From a virus, in the IMG/VR virus record IMGVR_UViG_3300042889_002533, positions 20,921 to 84,920 of that record: a stretch of 64,000 nucleotides of DNA; one strand, given 5' to 3'. The notes beneath the pieces are model-generated. The model was not told the DNA's origin. It made no database searches and saw only the letters and a program-made list of their open reading frames with translations. Positions 1-5,727 of the stretch are shown piece by piece; the first letter of the stretch is position 1; each line of letters begins with the position of its first letter. The position numbers and the translations under genes are program-made.

Positions 1-234
1 CTCTAAATGAGGTTACCGCCTCGGAATGAGAAGCCCTAGTTAAAATCATTGAGGTCATGTTGAGTGACAATCATGTTTGGACCACAACATTTCTTTGACA
101 ACATTTTGATTTTGAAACCCAGGAGCATTCAGTCCCTGGTACCAAACAAGAAGAATGTGATTCCGCTCCTCGCTTTGAGTTGAAGCCGTTCACAAGTAAA
201 ACTTCACTGAAAACACTTTTAGGTGCTCATCCAG

Positions 235-340
235 CTGATCAAGGCGGTGAGTTAAACGTGCGATCAGTACGGCCTTTAAATTTTAATAGCACGTTTGATT
301 ATTGCGGCGAGCGACTGCAAGACCAGTGGTCGCAATAATC
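235..340 (+). ncRNA. Predicted structured RNA with H-type pseudoknot
   Basis: No credible ORF lies in bases 1-367. Two stems interleave: CTGATC (235-240) with GATCAG (262-267), and AAACGTGC (254-261) with GCACGTTT (289-296). The second stem's 5' strand abuts the first stem's 3' strand, as in a coaxially stacked H-type pseudoknot. A 10-bp perfect hairpin, GATTATTGCG (297-306) with CGCAATAATC (331-340), follows at once. Bases 1-234 hold only small hairpins, for example CCAGG/CCTGG near 121-140. Function is unknown. Confidence 0.45.
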
Positions 341-367
341 AAAAGGAATTAGTGTAATACTTTTAAT

Positions 368-442
368 CGCGGGTTAATCGAGTGGTTCAGATAGGTGTCT
401 CATAAGCATCTCACGGGAGTTCGAATCTTCCACCCGCAACCA
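368..442 (+). tRNA. tRNA-Met(CAT), initiator-like
   Basis: Cloverleaf with anticodon CAT and encoded CCA. The acceptor stem is CGCGGGT against ACCCGCA, giving a C1-A72 mismatch, the hallmark of bacterial initiator tRNA. The three G-C pairs usual in the initiator anticodon stem are absent (stem GGTGT/GCATC), so the initiator assignment is an inference. Confidence 0.85.
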
Positions 443-447
443 ATTTT

Positions 448-537
448 GGGACGAAGGCAACTGTTAGATGCGTTGCGGCGGTCTGTAAAACCTCTACTTA
501 AGAAACACCGTGGGTGCAATTCCCTCTCGGCCCACCA
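448..537 (+). tRNA. Class II tRNA-like gene, apparent anticodon GTA (Tyr)
   Basis: Ends in ACCA with acceptor GGGACGA/TCGGCCC (one mismatch), D-stem GCAAC/GTTGC and loop CTGTAAA giving GTA. The anticodon stem and T-stem each carry a mismatch and the T-loop is TGCAATT. A better tRNA-Tyr(GTA) follows at 700, so this copy may be degenerate or misfolded. Confidence 0.5.
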
Positions 538-540
538 TCC

Positions 541-685
541 TTTATTGTTAAAGCATCTTTGGTTTGATGCTGTCCATATCGAGAACGGACTATGCCGGAG
601 CATACGAACGAAGTACAAGTTCTATGGTGCAAACGGAAAATGCGCTCAAAGGCGCGCGAGGTGGTTCAATTCCACAGACAATAAA
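541..685 (+). ncRNA. tRNA-like structured RNA, copy A of a two-copy family
   Basis: Closed by TTTATTGT (541-548) and ACAATAAA (678-685). It has a D-arm-like hairpin GCATC..GATGC with a GG-containing loop and a T-arm-like hairpin (GTGG TTCAATT CCAC) just before the closing strand. No normal anticodon arm and no CCA. The middle holds GTCC..GGAC followed by TATG; the second copy at 3350-3484 changes both strands of this stem together, which supports the RNA fold. Confidence 0.55.
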
Positions 686-699
686 CATTTTTGATTTTT

Positions 700-785
700 G
701 GGTAGGTATACCGTTAAGGAGACGGTTCAGACTGTAAATCTGACGCCGCAAGGCTCGCTGGGATCGTTCCCCAGACTGCCCACCA
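700..785 (+). tRNA. tRNA-Tyr(GTA)
   Basis: Class II tRNA, anticodon loop CTGTAAA, long variable arm, acceptor GGGTAG/CTGCCC, A73 and encoded CCA. The T-loop is ATCGTTC, with A54 and U58 in place of the usual T54 and A58. Bases 786-885 upstream of the next tRNA show no gene. Confidence 0.9.
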
Positions 786-885
786 ATTTGTATGAACAGC
801 CGCTTTTCGTGTCTAGGGAAAAGCTCCACAATATCAAGGTTATGATATGGCGCTGGTGAAATTCCAGAACGGATTCAAATTTTTA

Positions 886-960
886 CCTGATGTAGCTCAG
901 AGGAAGAGCATCCGCTTGATAAGCGGAAGGTCGAGATATCGTAATTCTCCATCAGGACCA
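886..960 (+). tRNA. tRNA-Ile(GAT)
   Basis: Acceptor CCTGATG/CATCAGG, A73, CCA; anticodon stem TCCGC/GCGGA, loop TTGATAA. T-loop ATCGTAA also has the A54/U58 arrangement. Confidence 0.9.
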
Positions 961-962
961 AT

Positions 963-1036
963 TGAGGATTAGCATAATGGTAATGCATCTGACTTTGACT
1001 CAGAACATAGAAGTTCGATTCTTCTATCCTCTACCA
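963..1036 (+). tRNA. tRNA-Gln(TTG)
   Basis: Anticodon stem TCTGA/TCAGA, loop CTTTGAC. Acceptor TGAGGAT/ATCCTCT has a weak U1-U72 end, in line with the weak 1-72 pair favoured by glutaminyl-tRNA synthetase. A73 and CCA are encoded. It starts 2 nt after the tRNA-Ile gene. Confidence 0.88.
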
Positions 1037-1042
1037 ATTTAT

Positions 1043-1131
1043 GGGCTGGTATGATCGAGCTGAGCTGATGATTGCATATTGCAATTGTTCTAAGGAACCT
1101 TAAGTGAGTTTGAATCTCACACTGTCCACCA
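1043..1131 (+). tRNA. Degenerate class II tRNA-like gene
   Basis: Ends in ACCA and has a perfect T-arm (GTGAG TTTGAAT CTCAC) and a variable-arm hairpin (GTTC TAAG GAAC). The anticodon position holds ATTGC ATATT GCAAT, a 5-nt loop without U33, and the acceptor has two mismatches. No amino acid can be assigned. Confidence 0.4.
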
Positions 1132-1144
1132 ATTTCAATGAGAG

Positions 1145-1250
1145 ATTAGAGGTAAGTTGATATACAACACCTTCTATAGCATTATGGTAATGCGCCGACA
1201 TGATATGTTGGAGATTCCCGGGTTCAAATCCCGGAGAAGGGTGCTCTAAT
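1145..1250 (+). ncRNA. Closed RNA element enclosing a CCA-less tRNA-Ile-like domain
   Basis: Outer stem ATTAGAG (1145-1151) with CTCTAAT (1244-1250). Inside are a small hairpin (GTTG ATATA CAAC) and a complete cloverleaf at 1170-1241: acceptor CCTTCT/AGAAGG, anticodon loop ATGATAT (GAT), T-arm CCGGG TTCAAAT CCCGG, G73. CCA is not encoded: the next bases are TGC. It could be an unusual Ile tRNA precursor or a tRNA mimic. Confidence 0.5.
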
Positions 1251-1298
1251 AAACAACGAGGCGTCAGACCACGCCTACAACATTGAGAAAATTTTAAT

Positions 1299-1373
1299 GG
1301 AGGTAAAGCTTTAATGGTGAAGCATCGAGCTTTTAACTCGAAGAACTGGGATCGTTACCCAGTGCCTCTACCA
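1299..1373 (+). tRNA. tRNA-Lys(TTT)
   Basis: Anticodon stem TCGAG/CTCGA, loop CTTTTAA; acceptor GGAGGTA/TGCCTCT, A73, CCA encoded. T-loop ATCGTTA (A54/U58). Confidence 0.9.
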
Positions 1374-1380
1374 ATTTCAT

Positions 1381-1455
1381 GGGGTTGTAGCATAACGGTA
1401 ATGCACCTGCTTTGCAAGTAGTAGATTGTCAGTTCGAATCTGACTAGCTCCACCA
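1381..1455 (+). tRNA. tRNA-Ala(TGC), copy 1
   Basis: Loop TTTGCAA gives anticodon TGC. Acceptor GGGGTTG/TAGCTCC has the G3-U70 wobble that marks alanine tRNAs. CCA encoded. A second tRNA-Ala(TGC) lies at 6691. Confidence 0.92.
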
Positions 1456-1459
1456 ATTT

Positions 1460-1555
1460 CCCTTGGTATCTACCCGCAATTTGGGTATTGCTCACGAGTG
1501 TGAAGCAAGTCAGAAGTTAGGCTGGTCGCGACAGTAATCCTTCTGATGGCCAAGG
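1460..1555 (+). ncRNA. Four-stem closed RNA element between tRNAs
   Basis: Outer stem CCTTGG (1461-1466) with CCAAGG (1550-1555), followed by CTCTTTT. Inside are three hairpins in order: TACCC/GGGTA, TTGCTCAC/GTGAAGCAA, and TCAGAAG/CTTCTGA. The layout is that of a cloverleaf, but there is no anticodon-like loop and no CCA. Confidence 0.5.
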
Positions 1556-1563
1556 CTCTTTTC

Positions 1564-1637
1564 GCGGGATTAGTTTAATGGTAAAATGATAGTCTTCCAA
1601 ACTGAAGTCGAGAGTTCAATTCTCTCATCCCGCACCA
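1564..1637 (+). tRNA. tRNA-Gly(TCC)
   Basis: Acceptor GCGGGAT/ATCCCGC, anticodon loop CTTCCAA, T-stem GAGAG/CTCTC, CCA encoded. The anticodon stem has one terminal mismatch. Confidence 0.88.
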
Positions 1638-1645
1638 ATCACAAT

Positions 1646-1716
1646 GGGCGATCTCTGGCATGGAGGTCTAAAAACCGAAAGGTATCCTCTGGGTTCGATT
1701 CCCAGTCGCTCCACCA
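1646..1716 (+). tRNA. Short tRNA-like gene, anticodon unclear
   Basis: Ends ACCA with a perfect T-arm (CTGGG TTCGATT CCCAG). The acceptor GGGCGA pairs with TCGCTCC only with a bulge. The middle can fold as GGT CTAAAA ACC or as ACC GAAA GGT (a GNRA hairpin), so no anticodon with U33 can be assigned. It may be a decayed tRNA. Confidence 0.4.
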
Positions 1717-1724
1717 ATCATAAC

Positions 1725-1799
1725 GGGCTGTTAGTAGAATGGATATAACGTTGCGCTACGAACGCAAAGATCTAGGTTCAATTCCTGGGCGGCCTACCA
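1725..1799 (+). tRNA. tRNA-Arg(ACG)
   Basis: Anticodon stem TTGCG/CGCAA, loop CTACGAA; acceptor GGGCTGT/GCGGCCT, A73, CCA encoded. A34 would need conversion to inosine by host TadA. Confidence 0.92.
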
Positions 1800-1809
1800 A
1801 TTTTCGCTA

Positions 1810-1918
1810 ATGTATTCGGGTACGATGCATCGGCAACTCTACCAGTGAAGCAAATCATATTTGCGAAGAATTCGTGACCAGTGAAAGTCGGTTTAACGGT
1901 AGAGCAATTTTAATACAT
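1810..1918 (+). ncRNA. Closed RNA element with nested stems
   Basis: Outer stem ATGTATT (1810-1816) with AATACAT (1912-1918). Inner stem CTCTACC/GGTAGAG, a hairpin GCAAAT/ATTTGC and a small CGAT/ATCG palindrome. No ORF, no CCA. Confidence 0.45.
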
Positions 1919-1943
1919 AGTGTAAAGGCATAAGATATAAAAA

Positions 1944-2020
1944 GATGCATTAGGGTAATTGGTTATCCCGCCACGCTTTCACCGTGGAGATTACGAGTTC
2001 AAATCTCGTATGCATTGCCA
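1944..2020 (+). tRNA. tRNA-Glu(TTC)
   Basis: Anticodon stem CCACG/CGTGG, loop CTTTCAC; acceptor GATGCAT/ATGCATT, G73, CCA encoded. Confidence 0.9.
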
Positions 2021-2027
2021 TTCTTTT

Positions 2028-2102
2028 GGGTCGTTCGTTCAACGGATAGGACTGAGGATTTCTACTCCTCCGATGCAGGTTCGATTCCTGCACGACCCAC
2101 CA
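2028..2102 (+). tRNA. tRNA-Arg(TCT)
   Basis: Anticodon stem GAGGA/TCCTC, loop TTTCTAC; acceptor GGGTCGT/ACGACCC, A73, CCA encoded. Confidence 0.93.
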
Positions 2103-2140
2103 TTTTCTGATACTGTGGTGGTATCGCTTACAGGAGTTTT

Positions 2141-2185
2141 CGGTCCCTACACTGTGTCTTTGCTACACGGAACCGATAAATTTTT
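2141..2185 (+). other. Hairpin with T-run between tRNAs
   Basis: CGGTCC (2141-2146) pairs with GGAACCG (2169-2175) around an inner TGTGT/ACACG stem, followed by AAATTTTT. It could be a partial terminator or an RNA processing element. Confidence 0.35.
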
Positions 2186-2262
2186 GAAGATGTAGCTCAG
2201 CTGGTTAGAGCACTTGCCTGTCGAGCAAGACGTCGTGGGTTCGAGCCCCATCATTTTCGCCA
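2186..2262 (+). tRNA. tRNA-Asp(GTC)
   Basis: Anticodon loop CTGTCGA; acceptor GAAGATG/CATTTTC, G73 (aspartate determinant), CCA encoded. Confidence 0.93.
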
Positions 2263-2273
2263 TTCTTTTCATT

Positions 2274-2350
2274 GGCCGTGTAGCCGAATTGGTATAGGCA
2301 GCGAACTTAAAATTCGTAATCTGTCGGTTCGAGTCCGACCATGGCTACCA
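2274..2350 (+). tRNA. tRNA-Leu(TAA) lacking a long variable arm
   Basis: Anticodon stem GCGAA/TTCGT, loop CTTAAAA; acceptor GGCCGTG/CATGGCT, A73, CCA. The D-arm is leucine-like (GCC..GGC), but only about five bases separate the anticodon stem and T-stem, whereas bacterial tRNA-Leu is class II. The tRNA-Leu(TAG) at 8012 shares this feature. Confidence 0.85.
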
Positions 2351-2395
2351 TTTTATAGCTTAAAGGTTAATGCAACAAACTCTGAAATTATGATT
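2351..2395 (+). pseudogene. 5' fragment of a tRNA gene cut by the GIY-YIG gene
   Basis: The stretch begins like a tRNA D-arm (TAGCTTAAAGGTTAATGC) and continues into a CTCTGAAA anticodon-like region. It then runs straight into the late promoter and start codon of the endonuclease gene. No 3' half follows. It looks like a tRNA (perhaps Phe or Ser) whose 3' half was lost when the endonuclease and the next tRNA arrived. Confidence 0.45.
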
Positions 2396-2397
2396 TG

Positions 2398-2405
2398 TAT
2401 AAATA
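2398..2405 (+). promoter_or_regulatory. T4-type late promoter (TATAAATA)
   Basis: Exact TATAAATA 5 bp before the ATG at 2411, which selects that start over an in-frame ATG at 2390. Confidence 0.7.
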
Positions 2406-2410
2406 CTTTT

Positions 2411-3040
2411 ATGTTATATACAATCTATCAAGTAACCAATTTGCTTAACAGCAAGATATACATTGGAAAGCATCAGACAACTAATCCTGATGACTCTTAT
2501 TATGGTTCAGGTGTTGCACTGAAGAAAAGTATTGCTAAACATGGTAAAGATAACTTTAAGAAGGCGGTATTATTTGTATTTCAAACCGAAGAGGAAATGA
2601 ATGCAAAGGAAACAGAATTGATTACTGAAGAATTTGTTGCTCGTAGCGATACATACAACATGGGAGTGGGTGGTGAAGGCGGCGCTCATTTTAAAGGCAA
2701 ATCTCATTCGGCTGAAACTGTTGAACGTATCAAACAATCACTTGGTTCTGATGAGAATAAACAAAAACTCATTGAAGCTGGACGTAAAGCAGGCTCTTTA
2801 TCCAAAGGAAGAAAGTTAAGTGCAACTGCTCGACAGAATATGTCTGACGCTCAGAGAAAAGCTATCTCCGATGAGACCAAGAAAAAAATTTCAGAATCAT
2901 TAAAGAAATTTAATGAAGAAAATCCAGGCCACCTCAAAGGTCTAGTAAAAAGAAAACGCAAACCTTTAAGTGAAGAAACTAAGGAAAAGCTTAGACAAAT
3001 TCAACTTAAACGTTGGCAAAATAAAAGGCTCGTAGCTTAG
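2411..3040 (+). CDS. GIY-YIG homing endonuclease with NUMOD3 repeats
   Basis: Predicted free-standing homing endonuclease of 209 residues that would cut a tRNA-region target and spread itself by recombination. The N-terminus carries the GIY-YIG signature (YTIYQVTN near residue 3, then KIYIG near 15-19). The C-terminal half holds lysine-rich NUMOD3-like DNA-binding repeats (GKSHSAETVERIKQSL and two similar). The start at 2411 is chosen because a late promoter TATAAATA lies at 2398-2405; an upstream in-frame ATG at 2390 would be within the promoter. The last codons and stop lie inside the 5' end of the downstream tRNA gene (3026-3103), and the gene follows a truncated tRNA, so it probably replaced part of a tRNA. 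Confidence 0.88.
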   Translation: MLYTIYQVTNLLNSKIYIGKHQTTNPDDSYYGSGVALKKSIAKHGKDNFKKAVLFVFQTEEEMNAKETELITEEFVARSDTYNMGVGGEGGAHFKGKSHSAETVERIKQSLGSDENKQKLIEAGRKAGSLSKGRKLSATARQNMSDAQRKAISDETKKKISESLKKFNEENPGHLKGLVKRKRKPLSEETKEKLRQIQLKRWQNKRLVA

Positions 3041-3103
3041 CGGTTTTAAAGCGTTCGACTCATAATCGAAGGATCCTCGGTTCGAGTCCGAGCGGGCCCA
3101 CCA
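3026..3103 (+). tRNA. tRNA with CAT anticodon (Met or Ile2)
   Basis: Anticodon stem TTCGA/TCGAA, loop CTCATAA; T-arm CTCGG TTCGAGT CCGAG; CCA encoded. The first bases overlap the final codons and stop of the endonuclease gene. The anticodon arm resembles tRNA-Ile2, in which C34 is modified to lysidine to read ATA, but elongator Met is possible. Confidence 0.88.
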
Positions 3104-3159
3104 TTTTATATACCGTCTCGCGGCGTCACCGCTAGTGTGTTCACGAAAGAACGTAACAA

Positions 3160-3268
3160 AACGGCAAGTTGTTACCCATATGAAAGAAGCTTGTAGCGCA
3201 AGTAAAAATCGTAAGCCAAACGTTGAAGTGATGTTCAACAAAGGGTGCCCCGGCAGTTTGATGCCGTT
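3160..3268 (+). ncRNA. Closed RNA element
   Basis: Outer stem AACGGCA (3160-3166) with TGCCGTT (3262-3268). Inner hairpins are CTTG/CAAG and GTTGAA/TTCAAC. A competing local hairpin CGGCA/TGCCG uses the same 3' strand. Bases 3104-3159 hold two small hairpins (GTTC/GAAC and GTAAC/GTTAC) and no gene. Confidence 0.4.
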
Positions 3269-3269
3269 A

Positions 3270-3339
3270 TCTCGCAATTTGCTGGAGCATGCGTTAAGCA
3301 TTGCGCAGAAGGCAAATGATGCAATTCGTTGCAGCGAGA
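3270..3339 (+). ncRNA. tRNA-sized closed RNA element without CCA
   Basis: Outer stem TCTCGC (3270-3275) with GCGAGA (3334-3339), inner stem ATTTGC (3277-3282) with GCAAAT (3312-3317), and a small TGCA/TGCA hairpin at the T-arm position next to the closing strand. Confidence 0.42.
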
Positions 3340-3349
3340 ATCATTTACT

Positions 3350-3484
3350 TTTATTGTTAAAGCATCTTTGGTTGATGCTGTCTGCCCAGACTATGACAAT
3401 ACACCGAACGCTGATCATGTTCAAGTGTGTAATGTAAAATGTGCTCATAGGCGCGTGAGGTGGTTCAATTCCACAGACAATAAA
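3350..3484 (+). ncRNA. tRNA-like structured RNA, copy B of a two-copy family
   Basis: Same ends and arms as copy A at 541-685: TTTATTGT/ACAATAAA, the D-arm-like GCATC..GATGC, and the T-arm-like GTGG TTCAATT CCAC followed by AGACAATAAACATTTTT. The central stem reads GTCT/AGAC where copy A has GTCC/GGAC, and the next stem GTGC/GCGC where copy A has GCGC/GCGC, so pairing is kept. The interior is otherwise diverged. Confidence 0.55.
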
Positions 3485-3488
3485 CATT

Positions 3489-3577
3489 TTTACAATGGAA
3501 ATCGGTGAGTTAGGTGCATATTAGGTTATGCATACAGGCTTGAAATTCCGTGTGGGTCAATATCCATACATTGTAAA
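3489..3577 (+). ncRNA. Closed RNA element with T-arm-like hairpin
   Basis: Nine-bp outer stem TTTACAATG (3489-3497) with CATTGTAAA (3569-3577). Inside is a perfect TGCATA/TATGCA hairpin at the anticodon position and a GTGG..CCAT hairpin at the T-arm position. No CCA. Confidence 0.48.
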
Positions 3578-3586
3578 TATAAAAAG

Positions 3587-3682
3587 CCATATGAAGGTTA
3601 CGGGCTTCCTTCTCCAGCTATAAGGATTCATATAGCTAGTGCCAGTCCTGCATAACGCATTGAGAGTGCATACTCTATGGAC
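3587..3682 (+). other. Two further hairpins, no gene
   Basis: AGCCATATGAA pairs with TTCATATAGCT (3588-3640), then GTCC..GGAC encloses AGAGT GCAT ACTCT and is followed by AAATTTT, like a weak terminator. No ORF. Confidence 0.35.
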
Positions 3683-3693
3683 AAATTTTCAAT

Positions 3694-3768
3694 GGCTAGA
3701 GGGAATCTGGCGAGTGAATTCATAACGGGGTGCGACTCCCCGAGATTCCACAAACACTCTAGCCACCA
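3694..3768 (+). tRNA. tRNA-length element with CCA but abnormal interior
   Basis: It is 75 nt long, has an 8-bp acceptor GGCTAGAG/CTCTAGCC, A73 and CCA. The interior does not form a cloverleaf: GGAATCT pairs with AGATTCC, enclosing one 5-bp hairpin CGGGG TGCGACT CCCCG whose loop looks like a T-loop. No anticodon with U33 is evident. Confidence 0.42.
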
Positions 3769-3868
3769 TTTTTGGGTATCACTCCTCTGATAGGGAGAAG
3801 AAAAGAACAAGTCCCTGCGCTAGCAATGCAAACCCTAACACCTGAATTGACAGGAACCCACCTTTTTT

Positions 3869-3970
3869 AGAAGAGTAACATAACGGCAGTTATGGTTGAG
3901 GTTCGAATCCCCATTTGTTGGAAACAACAATCTGGCGACTTATATTGGTTCAATTCCAATCTCTTCTGCA
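3869..3970 (+). ncRNA. tRNA-like RNA with two T-arm-like hairpins
   Basis: Acceptor AGAAGAG (3869-3875) with CTCTTCT (3961-3967), 3' end GCA. Then a D-arm CATAAC/GTTATG, a first T-arm-like hairpin (GAGG TTCGAAT CCCC), a hairpin TTGTTG GAAA CAACAA, and a normal T-arm ATTGG TTCAATT CCAAT. At 102 nt it is too long for a class I tRNA and has no clear anticodon arm. The preceding stretch 3775-3862 (closed by TGGGT/ACCCA) has a similar look. Confidence 0.45.
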
Positions 3971-3974
3971 TTTT

Positions 3975-4051
3975 TAGATATGTAAAGGGAAGGACGTTCA
4001 GTTAGTCCTATAGTTTGCAAACTCCCGCAATCAAACTTTATGCCATATCTA
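3975..4051 (+). ncRNA. Closed RNA element, tRNA-sized
   Basis: Eight-bp outer stem TAGATATG (3975-3982) with CATATCTA (4044-4051), followed by TTTTT. Inside are GGAC/GTCC and AGTTTG/CAAACT hairpins only. Confidence 0.45.
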
Positions 4052-4067
4052 TTTTTCAATGCAACAC

Positions 4068-4128
4068 GCAACCGTATAGGTTGCTTCGATATAGGAATAG
4101 TCATAAAAGCTTAATGACGTACCATATC
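4068..4128 (+). ncRNA. Two adjacent hairpin elements
   Basis: GCAACC/GGTTGC (4068-4084), then GATATAGG (4088-4095) with CCATATC (4122-4128) enclosing GTCAT/ATGAC. No ORF. Confidence 0.35.
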
Positions 4129-4618
4129 TGAGAGGTTTTGACACCAGTGCTTGCTCCAATTTTAACATCGGCGTGGAAAGCAGACACGCAGGAAAATGTG
4201 GTTGGTATGAAAGTGCTCTTGGAGATACACCGAGATGAGAGCATGAGTAGGCCGACCTTGACCGAAGAGAAGAGCCGTGTATGGCGAGTAAACAGAATGC
4301 AAACCAACTCCGAATCGAGATTGAGAGGCATGTCCTGTTGGTAGTAATAACTACGTCTAATCAGAGTAGCGCCTGATATGTTAAACATTTTCTACTGCTC
4401 CAGCAGCGACCGTTCGCTACGGAAACTGTAAAGCATGGCTTACAACACTGGAGGAAGGAAGCCACAAAGCACCTGTCTGTTAAATGCGCGGTTCTTCCGC
4501 AATAGGGTGTAAAGATGACAGCCGGAAAGACGGCACAACGTCAGCAGGAAAAGCAGGTTCAATGCCTGTCGCGAATGGCCATAAACCTCAGCGGGCCGGT
4601 AGGGATCGGACTGACACC
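4129..4618 (+). other. Structured non-coding stretch
   Basis: About 490 bases without a credible gene; the ORFs here have no start signals and cross hairpins. Visible stems include GTTGGT/ACCAAC, GTAGT/ACTAC, GCGG/CCGC, GCCG/CGGC within TGAC/GTCA, and a T-arm-like GCAGG TTCAATG CCTGT. A GGGCC stem strand near 4593 pairs with GGCCC near 4702 in the next element. Confidence 0.4.
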
Positions 4619-4775
4619 TTTATCTGTCGAGAATATCTACACACGGCTGTGAAGACCTATGCTGATGATCCGTCTGAGGCGATGTAAATCGCTACAAAGT
4701 GGCCCTTCCATGATTCAGCGAAGATGCTGTATATACGTGAGGGGTATATGCATATACAGGTCTGACAGATAAACA
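4619..4775 (+). ncRNA. Closed RNA element ending AAACAATTTTT
   Basis: Ten-bp outer stem TTTATCTGTC (4619-4628) with GACAGATAAA (4764-4773), then CAATTTTT. The 3' end resembles those of the two-copy family (ACAATAAACATTTTT). Inside are GCGAT/ATCGC and TGTATAT/ATATACA hairpins. Bases 4776-4888 contain a GAGGTT/AACCTC hairpin just before the next gene. Confidence 0.42.
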
Positions 4776-4888
4776 ATTTTTGCGTCCTATGCGTTTTCTC
4801 ACCGTTTTTGCGACGATGCAATTGAAGCGCAATGAGCGGAAAAAACGGATCAGGTTAGAGGTTATCCAGTAAAAACCTCACCAATTTT

Positions 4889-5110
4889 ATGACAAACAAA
4901 CAAGTAACATTATACAAAGGAACTCGTGAAGAGTTTGAAGCAAAATATGAAGATTACAAACCAGTGGGAAAATCATTCAAAGAACAATTGGATGCTATTC
5001 AATCTATTGGAATGGTATTTTATTTTTTAGAAACATCAACTAAGGATGAAGAAGGTAATTATCTAATAAATCGTTTAGTTGAAAATGATTTCATTATAAT
5101 CGCATCATAA
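4889..5110 (+). CDS. Small hypothetical protein inside the RNA array
   Basis: 73 residues, acidic, no signal peptide or membrane segment, family not recognised. It is a clean ORF surrounded by RNA elements, with AT-rich coding sequence unlike the flanking structured RNA. The ATG follows a hairpin and the phrase CACCAATTTT that also ends many tRNA genes. Function unknown. Confidence 0.65.
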   Translation: MTNKQVTLYKGTREEFEAKYEDYKPVGKSFKEQLDAIQSIGMVFYFLETSTKDEEGNYLINRLVENDFIIIAS

Positions 5111-5354
5111 ACAATTTTGCGGTCATTGAGGGGTATTCGTCACTAAGACGTTTGTGCAAGGTAGTCAACATAAAACGCACGATTCAGCGATGAGTTAATG
5201 CAGTTGATAGAAATCGAGTCTTTCGAGGCGATTATTCGGTTGGGAACACATTGCACGATATAGCGACCTGAGCCGCAAACCCATTTCCAATTACCTGACT
5301 GCAAGCGGCTATACCTGATAAAGTAGTGCGCAGTAGGTCAGGAATTGGTCAATT
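5111..5354 (+). other. Non-coding stretch with a long hairpin
   Basis: No ORF. The clearest structure is at 5287-5348: CCAATT-A-CCTGAC pairs with GTCAGG-AATTGG (one bulge) with an inner ACTGC/GCAGT stem. Confidence 0.45.
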
Positions 5355-5425
5355 TTATGAGAGGATCATACGGAGATCGCTAGGCCCATAGTCTAGAGAG
5401 GAGGTTAAATTCCTTCCCCTCATAA
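5355..5425 (+). ncRNA. tRNA-like element without CCA
   Basis: 71 nt closed by TTATGAGAGG and CCCCTCATAA (one mismatch). D-arm-like GATC ATACGGA GATC, an anticodon-position hairpin CTAG..CTAG with a 9-nt loop, and a T-arm GGAGG TTAAATT CCTTC beside the closing stem. No CCA and no standard anticodon loop. Confidence 0.45.
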
Positions 5426-5427
5426 TT

Positions 5428-5727
5428 CGTATTCATACGCGATAAAGTATGACGCTGCTAAGAGTGTATCCTTAGATAGTCCCAGCCCTGGATGAGTCGT
5501 AGGCCGTAATGCTATGGGCACATCATTTTCTATCGTGCGTTTTGATCGCCCGAAGTATTCGAGGAAAACAGACTGGAAGGTAGTCTATATACACATTGAG
5601 TATGTAGGTGTTCGGCGAGACAGTACTTGTAGAAAAGTGAAGAGGGATCAATGAAAAGTGAGAGTCTGCAAAACGACACCACACCTCTTCAGCGATAGAA
5701 AAACTTTCGTATATATAACTATACAAA
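5428..5727 (+). other. Non-coding stretch before tRNA
   Basis: 300 bases without a supported gene. A TCATAC/GTATGA hairpin lies near 5434-5452. The only longer reading frame (minus strand) has no start signal and crosses structured bases. Confidence 0.4.

Noticed and set aside
395-694. ORF of 99 codons across the first tRNAs
   Set aside because: It runs through tRNA-Met, a second tRNA and a structured RNA element; no start signal and no protein-like composition.
3135-3437. ORF of 100 codons in the RNA array
   Set aside because: Crosses three stem-closed RNA elements and part of the two-copy family; no ribosome site.
4268-4300. Group II intron domain V resemblance (GAGCCGTGTATGGCGAG)
   Set aside because: Only the first strand fits; no complementary strand, no reverse transcriptase and no intron boundary.
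4138-4687. ORFs at 4138-4344 and 4484-4687
   Set aside because: Located in structured non-coding sequence, with no start signals and no similarity to known proteins.
541-5425. Group I introns inside tRNA genes as an explanation for the odd elements
   Set aside because: Elements are 70-160 nt, too short for a group I core, and no P/Q/R/S sequences could be found.
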